64,000 nucleotides of DNA from contig JAYFQE010000001.1 of the NCBI GenBank assembly GCA_034927345.1, positions 1-64,000 on the forward strand, given 5' to 3'. Source of the stretch: JAYFQE01 sp034927345. GTDB lineage: Bacteria; Bacillota; Clostridia; Saccharofermentanales; UBA5734. Under the pieces are notes generated by a model. That model saw only the letters and a list, made by a program, of their open reading frames with translations. It ran no database searches and was not told where the DNA came from. Made by a program: the position numbers and the translations under genes. Within the stretch, counting starts at the first letter, position 1; every line of letters begins with the position of its first letter. Of the stretch, positions 59,494 to 64,000 are shown one piece after another.

Positions 59494-60426
59494 ATGTCGA
59501 GAATTTACAAGACCTTAACGGATTTAATTGGTAAAACGCCATTGCTGGAACTCACCAATTACGAGAAGAAGCATGACTTGAAAGCAGCTGTGATCGCTAA
59601 ACTGGAATATTTCAATCCAGCGGGCAGCGTAAAAGACCGGATAGCGAAAGCGATGGTCGACGATGCCGAAAACAAGGGCCTGCTTAAGCCGGGTTCCGTG
59701 ATCATCGAGCCAACCAGCGGCAATACCGGTATCGGTCTGGCGTCGGTTGCCGCCGCCAGAGGCTACCGGATTATTCTGACCATGCCGGAAACAATGAGTC
59801 TTGAACGCCGCAACCTGCTTAAGGCCTATGGCGCGGAAATTGTTTTGACCGAAGGCGCGAAGGGTATGAAAGGCGCGATTGCCAGAGCCGATGAACTGGC
59901 CAAAGAAATTCCGCATGCCTTTATCCCCGGACAGTTCGACAATCCGGCCAACCCGGCTGTGCACAGGGAAACAACCGGCCCGGAGATTTGGGACGATACC
60001 GACGGCGCCGTGGATATTTTCGTGGCCGGCGTCGGTACAGGCGGTACCATAACGGGCACCGGTGAATTTCTGAAAAGCAAAAACCCCAGGATTAAAGTCG
60101 TGGCCGTCGAACCTTATGACTCGCCGGTGTTATCCGAAGGCCGCTCCGGCCCGCATAAAATCCAGGGAATCGGCGCCGGTTTTGTGCCGAAAGTCCTGAA
60201 CACTGCCATATATGATGAAATCATACCCGTAAAAAATGAAGACGCCTTCCAGGCCGGCCGCGAGCTGTCCCGAACCGAAGGACTGTTGGTCGGCATATCG
60301 GCCGGCGCCGCCGTATGGGCGGCAGCTGAACTGGCCAGACGTCCGGAGAATGCCAACAAGACGATTGTCGTGCTCTTGCCGGATACCGGCGAACGCTATT
60401 TGTCCACGCCGCTTTTCAGTGAATAA
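59494..60426 (+). CDS. cysK: Cysteine synthase (O-acetylserine sulfhydrylase)
   Basis: This PLP enzyme makes cysteine from O-acetylserine and sulfide. The 310-residue protein has the PLP lysine in NPAGSVKDR (about 41-49) and the substrate loop PTSGNTGIG. The phosphate-binding GTGGTITG follows, with SAGAA near the end. Length and motifs fit CysK/CysM. GGAGG precedes the ATG. In Gram-positive bacteria CysK also acts as the signalling partner of CymR, and a CymR-like gene is next door. Confidence 0.95.
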   Translation: MSRIYKTLTDLIGKTPLLELTNYEKKHDLKAAVIAKLEYFNPAGSVKDRIAKAMVDDAENKGLLKPGSVIIEPTSGNTGIGLASVAAARGYRIILTMPETMSLERRNLLKAYGAEIVLTEGAKGMKGAIARADELAKEIPHAFIPGQFDNPANPAVHRETTGPEIWDDTDGAVDIFVAGVGTGGTITGTGEFLKSKNPRIKVVAVEPYDSPVLSEGRSGPHKIQGIGAGFVPKVLNTAIYDEIIPVKNEDAFQAGRELSRTEGLLVGISAGAAVWAAAELARRPENANKTIVVLLPDTGERYLSTPLFSE

Positions 60427-60502
60427 ATCCGGATCGGCAAAGGATCCGGTGGATTTCCGGCTTATCAGATCCCAGAATCAGATCTCACCGTAGCAAAACC
60501 CC

Positions 60503-60532
60503 TTGACAAATATCGGGGTCAGGCCCTACCAT
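60503..60532 (+). promoter_or_regulatory. Weak candidate promoter of larE
   Basis: A perfect TTGACA (60503-60508) is followed 18 bp later by TACCAT (60527-60532), a poor -10. It overlaps a GGGGTCAGGCCC element resembling transposase-associated REP ends, so the assignment is uncertain. Confidence 0.35.
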
Positions 60533-60576
60533 AATCATAGTAAAATAATAGGAAATAAACCATACGGGGGATCTTC

Positions 60577-61398
60577 ATGGACACACTTCATGCCAAACAT
60601 GAAAAACTCAAAGAAGCTATCGGCCGGCTGCCTTCGGCTGCCGTTGCCTTTTCCGGCGGCGTCGATTCGACATTCCTGCTTTTGACGGCCCATGAGGTTC
60701 TGGGCGATCGGGTTCTGGCTATCACGGCACGATCCTTGAGCTTCCCGCAGAGAGAACTGGACGAGGCCCGGGCTTTTATCACGGCGCATGGCATCCGCCA
60801 TGCGGTTGTCGACTCGGAAGAGCTTGATCTGGCCGGCTTCGCTGATAATCCGCCGAATCGCTGCTATATCTGTAAAAAGGAACTTTTTGGCAAAATCCTG
60901 GCTTTGGCGGCGGAAAACGGGATATCTGCGGTTATGGAAGGATCAAATGCCGATGATGCCGGCGATTATCGCCCCGGCCTTCAGGCCGTCGCCGAACTCC
61001 ATGTTCTGAGTCCGCTTAAAGATGCCGGTTTGACGAAGCAGGATATTCGGCAGCTGTCCCGTGAAATGGATTTGCCGACCTGGAACAAACAGTCTTTTGC
61101 CTGCCTTTCTTCGCGCTTCCCGTATGGGGAGCGGATTACCCCCGCGAAACTGCGCCAGATCGACCAGGCCGAACAATTCCTGCTCGATTTGGGCTTCCAT
61201 CAGATCCGGGTTCGTTATCACGGCGATCTGGCGCGAATTGAAACGGATGAAACCGGTTTTTCACTTTTACAGGACCGGGATTGCCGCGAAAAAATCGCCG
61301 GCCGGTTCAAGGAACTGGGTTTTACCTATACCGCCCTGGATATCCGGGGCTACAGGACAGGCAGTATGAATGAAACGCTGCCGGCCCAAAACAAATAA
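60577..61398 (+). CDS. larE: LarE-like ATP-dependent sulfur transferase
   Basis: LarE activates the nickel-pincer nucleotide precursor and donates sulfur to it. The 273-residue protein has the PP-loop FSGGVDST (25-32), CYIC at 96-99 and Cys176 in SFACLSSRFPYG, the same position as the sacrificial cysteine of Lactobacillus LarE. The extra CxxC suggests a version in which three cysteines bind a [4Fe-4S] cluster, so sulfur transfer could be catalytic. larA, larB and larC are not in the window. GGGGGA precedes the ATG. It is 13 bases ahead of an Rrf2 gene. Confidence 0.9.
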   Translation: MDTLHAKHEKLKEAIGRLPSAAVAFSGGVDSTFLLLTAHEVLGDRVLAITARSLSFPQRELDEARAFITAHGIRHAVVDSEELDLAGFADNPPNRCYICKKELFGKILALAAENGISAVMEGSNADDAGDYRPGLQAVAELHVLSPLKDAGLTKQDIRQLSREMDLPTWNKQSFACLSSRFPYGERITPAKLRQIDQAEQFLLDLGFHQIRVRYHGDLARIETDETGFSLLQDRDCREKIAGRFKELGFTYTALDIRGYRTGSMNETLPAQNK

Positions 61399-61411
61399 AC
61401 GGAGTGTGACC

Positions 61412-61846
61412 ATGAAGATTTCAACCAAAGGCCGGTATGCGCTGCGCCTGATGCTTGACTTGGCGATGAGCCCGGGTGATGAGTACATAACCATCAAAAG
61501 CATTGCCGCCAGACAGAATATTTCCGATAAATACCTGGAGCAGATCATCACTGTTCTGAGCCGCGCCGGTTATGTGAAGAGCACGCGCGGCGCGCAGGGC
61601 GGTTATAAACTGGCGCATCCGGCCGATACTTATACTGTCGGCATGATTTTGCGGCTGATCGAGGGTAATCTTGCGCCGGTCGCCTGCATGGAAGACGATC
61701 CCAACCAATGTCCGCGCTGCGCCGACTGCGTCACGCTTGATGTCTGGAAGCAGGTGGGTGATGCGATCAATCAAGTGGTTGACCACATAACCTTAGCTGA
61801 TTTACTCAAAAAGCAGCTGATCAGGCAAGAAGCGGCGAAGGTCTGA
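61412..61846 (+). CDS. Rrf2-family regulator with Fe-S-type cysteines (IscR-like)
   Basis: The 144-residue protein has the Rrf2 start MKISTKGRYALRLML, the winged helix and GAQGGYKL. It also has four cysteines at 92, 100, 103 and 106. Cys92 has the IscR position; the others differ slightly from IscR's C-x5-C-x5-C spacing. It probably holds an iron-sulfur cluster and senses cluster status or sulfur. The start at 61412 follows GGAGTG; the frame is open 14 codons back into larE. It forms a likely two-gene unit with larE. Confidence 0.9.
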   Translation: MKISTKGRYALRLMLDLAMSPGDEYITIKSIAARQNISDKYLEQIITVLSRAGYVKSTRGAQGGYKLAHPADTYTVGMILRLIEGNLAPVACMEDDPNQCPRCADCVTLDVWKQVGDAINQVVDHITLADLLKKQLIRQEAAKV

Positions 61847-61900
61847 AAGCGGGCGAGTATGTCGTCGGCGGCGGGACGATCCTGTGACAGACCGGCCTTT

Positions 61901-63526
61901 TCACGGCAAATCGTTGTACATCTCGGCAATCCGGGCCTGAACAGTTTCATTCTCAAGATACTCGTCCAACGGCAATGAACTGGAAAAAGACCCGTTCGGC
62001 GTGAGTTCGATAACCCGGTTGGCGATCGTTTCAATGAATTTATAATCATGTGAGGCAAACAGCAAGGATCCTTTGAAAGCTGTCAGGCCGTTATTGACAG
62101 CGGTAATGGACTCCAGATCCAGATGATTGGTCGGTTCGTCGAGAATCAGGATATTGGCCGAAGAGAGCATCAGGCGGGCGAACATGCAGCGCATCTTTTC
62201 GCCGCCAGATAAAACATCGGCCATTTTCAGGACTTCGTCGCCGGAAAAGAGCATTTTCCCGAGAAAGCCGCGGCAAAAGCTCTCATTCTGGTCCGGTGAG
62301 TATTGCCGGATCCAATCGACCAGGCTCAGTTTGACCTTGTCGAAAAAGACGGTGTTGTCTTTGGGGAGATAAGCTTGCGAGGTTGTTGTTCCCCAGCGGT
62401 AGGAGCCTTCATCGGGTTCCAGTTCGCCCATCAATATCTGAAACAACGTTGTCCGGGCCAGTTCATCCCGTGCCAGAATGGCGATTTTGTCGCCGCGGTT
62501 CATGGTGAAGGTCACTTTGTTCAGGACCTTGACGCCGTTAACCGTTTTCCCGAGATTATCGACAAAGAGGATATCTTTACCGGCTTCCCGCTCAGGTGTG
62601 AAACCGATAAAAGGATAACGGCGCGAAGAAGGCTGGATATCATCCAACACGATTTTATCCAGCATCTTTTTACGTGAAGTCGCCTGGCGGGCCTTTGAGG
62701 CGTTGGAGCCGAAACGGGCGATAAAGGCCTGCAGTTCATGGATCCGGTCTTCTTTTTTCTTATTGCGGTCATTCATCAGGCGCAGCATCAGCTGACTGGA
62801 TTCGTACCAGAAATCATAATTGCCGACGACCAGATTGGCTTTGCCGAAATCGATATCCAGCATATGCGTGCAGACTTTATTTAAGAAATGCCGGTCATGG
62901 GATACGACAATAACGGTGTTGGGATATTCGATTAAAAATTCCTCCAGCCAGCGTATCGCTTTGAAATCCAGGTGGTTGGTCGGCTCATCCAGCAGAAGGA
63001 TGTTGGGGTTGCCGAACAATGACTGCGCCAGAAGAACCTTGACTTTGTCGCTGCTGTTCAGGTCCTTCATCTGGCTGCCGAATTGTTCTTTATCGATACC
63101 AAGGCCCATCAGCAGCTTTTCCGCGTCCGTTTCCGCGTCCCAGCCATTTCTCTCGGCAAATTCATGCTCCAGATCGGCAGCCAGAAGTCCGTCTGCCTCA
63201 CTGAAATCTTCTTTGGCGTAAAGAACTTCCTTTTCCTTCATGATTTCGTATAGCCGCTTATAACCCATAATGACCGTATCCAGAACCGGGTATTCATCAT
63301 AAGCAAAATGGTCCTGCTTCAGGGTGGCCAGCCGTTCGCCGGGCGTGATGGTCACAGAACCGGTTGTCGGCTCCAGCTCGCCGGACAAAATGCGGATCAG
63401 GGTTGTTTTTCCGGCTCCATTAGCGCCTATGACGCCATAACAATTACCGGGGGTAAATTTAACATTGACATCTTCGAATAGTTTTTTATCGCTAAAGCGA
63501 AGACCAAGATTCGTGACAGTGATCAT
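61901..63526 (-). CDS. ABC-F family ATPase (YbiT/EttA-like)
   Basis: ABC-F proteins bind the ribosome and act on translation, some of them in antibiotic protection. The 541-residue protein has two ATPase domains and no membrane segment. Domain 1 has an intact Walker A (GANGAGKTT) and LLLDEPTNHLD, but its signature is LNSSDK rather than LSGGE. Domain 2 has LSGGEKMR and LILDEPTNHLD, but its Walker A reads ARDELARTT, without the glycines or lysine. The long inter-domain linker (about 240-315) is basic. The start at 63526 follows GGAGG. The two degenerate motifs leave one complete composite ATP site. Confidence 0.92.
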   Translation of the reverse strand: MITVTNLGLRFSDKKLFEDVNVKFTPGNCYGVIGANGAGKTTLIRILSGELEPTTGSVTITPGERLATLKQDHFAYDEYPVLDTVIMGYKRLYEIMKEKEVLYAKEDFSEADGLLAADLEHEFAERNGWDAETDAEKLLMGLGIDKEQFGSQMKDLNSSDKVKVLLAQSLFGNPNILLLDEPTNHLDFKAIRWLEEFLIEYPNTVIVVSHDRHFLNKVCTHMLDIDFGKANLVVGNYDFWYESSQLMLRLMNDRNKKKEDRIHELQAFIARFGSNASKARQATSRKKMLDKIVLDDIQPSSRRYPFIGFTPEREAGKDILFVDNLGKTVNGVKVLNKVTFTMNRGDKIAILARDELARTTLFQILMGELEPDEGSYRWGTTTSQAYLPKDNTVFFDKVKLSLVDWIRQYSPDQNESFCRGFLGKMLFSGDEVLKMADVLSGGEKMRCMFARLMLSSANILILDEPTNHLDLESITAVNNGLTAFKGSLLFASHDYKFIETIANRVIELTPNGSFSSSLPLDEYLENETVQARIAEMYNDLP

Positions 63527-63685
63527 CGGGTTTATATCCTCCATCAGTTGACTGCGTTCAGGGTTTATGACTGAATATCCATGCCGCGCCACAGGATGGA
63601 AAGGTTCAGTTAATCAATAAAGACGCAAAAACCAATTATAGAAGATATTGCCAGAAATTGCACGTGATAAATGCACAAAAGACTA

Positions 63686-63712
63686 TTGCTGGCGAATAAA
63701 AACTGCTATAAT
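63686..63712 (+). promoter_or_regulatory. Promoter of the AMP-binding enzyme gene
   Basis: TGCTATAAT (63704-63712) is an extended -10. A TTGCTG (63686-63691) lies 15 bp upstream. The leader to 63788 contains a GC-rich hairpin (GGCCGC/GCGGC area). Confidence 0.5.
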
Positions 63713-63788
63713 AAACGTATTTTGTTGGATCAGGCTCATCGGCCGCCTTTGCGGCGCGGGTTCCATGTCCAAGGGGGAGTCGTCAAAA

Positions 63789-64000
63789 ATGCCGATTACA
63801 GAAATATTAGCCCAAAATGCTTGTAAATATGGACAAGATGTCAGTCTGGTCGAAATCAATCCTGATGCCCAGAAAAGGCCTGATATAACCTGGCGTGAAT
63901 ATGAGCTGGTCGAAGCCGGCGCAACGTCGCAGTTCCGCCGTGAGATGACCTGGAGCGAGTTCGACTGCCAGGCAAATCGTTTCGCCAACCTGCTGTTGAC
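63789..64000 (+). CDS. AMP-binding acyl-CoA synthetase-like enzyme (N-terminal part, cut by window end)
   Basis: An open frame starts at ATG 63789 behind AAGGGGGAG and runs off the window after 70 codons. The N-terminus begins MPITEILAQNACKYGQDVSL and ends with MTWSEFDCQANRFANLLL. This is the pattern at the start of AMP-dependent synthetases and ligases, which activate fatty or aromatic acids with ATP and CoA. The nucleotide-binding motifs lie beyond the edge, so substrate and completeness cannot be judged. Confidence 0.75.
   Translation, partial: MPITEILAQNACKYGQDVSLVEINPDAQKRPDITWREYELVEAGATSQFRREMTWSEFDCQANRFANLLL

Overview
The window looks like a chromosomal stretch of an anaerobic, fermentative member of the Firmicutes, most likely Clostridia. 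It is moderately GC-rich by eye. The evidence is a six-gene Rnf complex in the clostridial order C-D-G-E-A-B, pyruvate formate-lyase with its activase, an oxygen-labile hybrid-cluster protein, a ZTP riboswitch, a GntR/YtrA-type ABC operon, Asp23 and DUF6062 proteins, and strong AGGAGG ribosome sites throughout. No rRNA, tRNA, CRISPR array, intact transposon or prophage was seen. Most starts were chosen from Shine-Dalgarno spacing, and several are GTG or TTG.

Layout. 0.2-1.8 kb: acpS coupled to a membrane-anchored NlpC/P60-like protein that has lost its catalytic residues. 1.9-7.5 kb (minus): rpmB and rnfCDGEAB, a ferredoxin:NAD+ ion pump. 7.8-10.5 kb: a SmtB/CadC-type metal sensor with a textbook operator and a Zn/Cd-type P1B ATPase. 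10.5-14 kb: hcp with a thioredoxin-reductase-like flavoprotein, divergent from a Crp/Fnr regulator. 14.1-21.8 kb: serS, then a co-directional run of a degenerate Nudix protein, yigZ, yebC, a P-loop/Asp23 fusion, DUF6062, a DsrE-like protein, an unknown membrane protein and MgtC, closed by a strong terminator. 21.8-28 kb: NCS2 permease, D,D-carboxypeptidase, EamA transporter, DNA glycosylase and galT.

28-31.2 kb: pflBA behind a ZTP riboswitch and a terminator. This links formate production to one-carbon and purine status. 31.2-37 kb: a GntR-ABC exporter operon, a VTC/DUF4956 pair and a DedA protein. 37-44 kb: AraC with a GH4 glycosidase, a MecA-type class B penicillin-binding lipoprotein, a solitary MtaB-like methanol:corrinoid methyltransferase and a Gfo/Idh oxidoreductase. 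44-48 kb: motAB with a sigma-28-type promoter, and phosphoglucomutase.

48-59 kb: carbohydrate genes, namely TetR with epimerase and DapA-like genes, a GH116 glycosidase operon with its own LacI regulator and a candidate operator, a PHP phosphoesterase, a second Gfo/Idh gene, a TIM-barrel isomerase and an AraC regulator. 59-62 kb: a sulfur cluster with an Rrf2 regulator divergent from cysK, then larE and a cysteine-bearing Rrf2 protein. 62-64 kb: an ABC-F protein and the start of an AMP-binding enzyme cut by the window edge.

The most notable points are the orphan MtaB homologue, the P-loop/Asp23-DUF6062 module, a four-cysteine tail on RnfE, the pseudo-enzyme NlpC and Nudix proteins, and several well-resolved regulatory sites.
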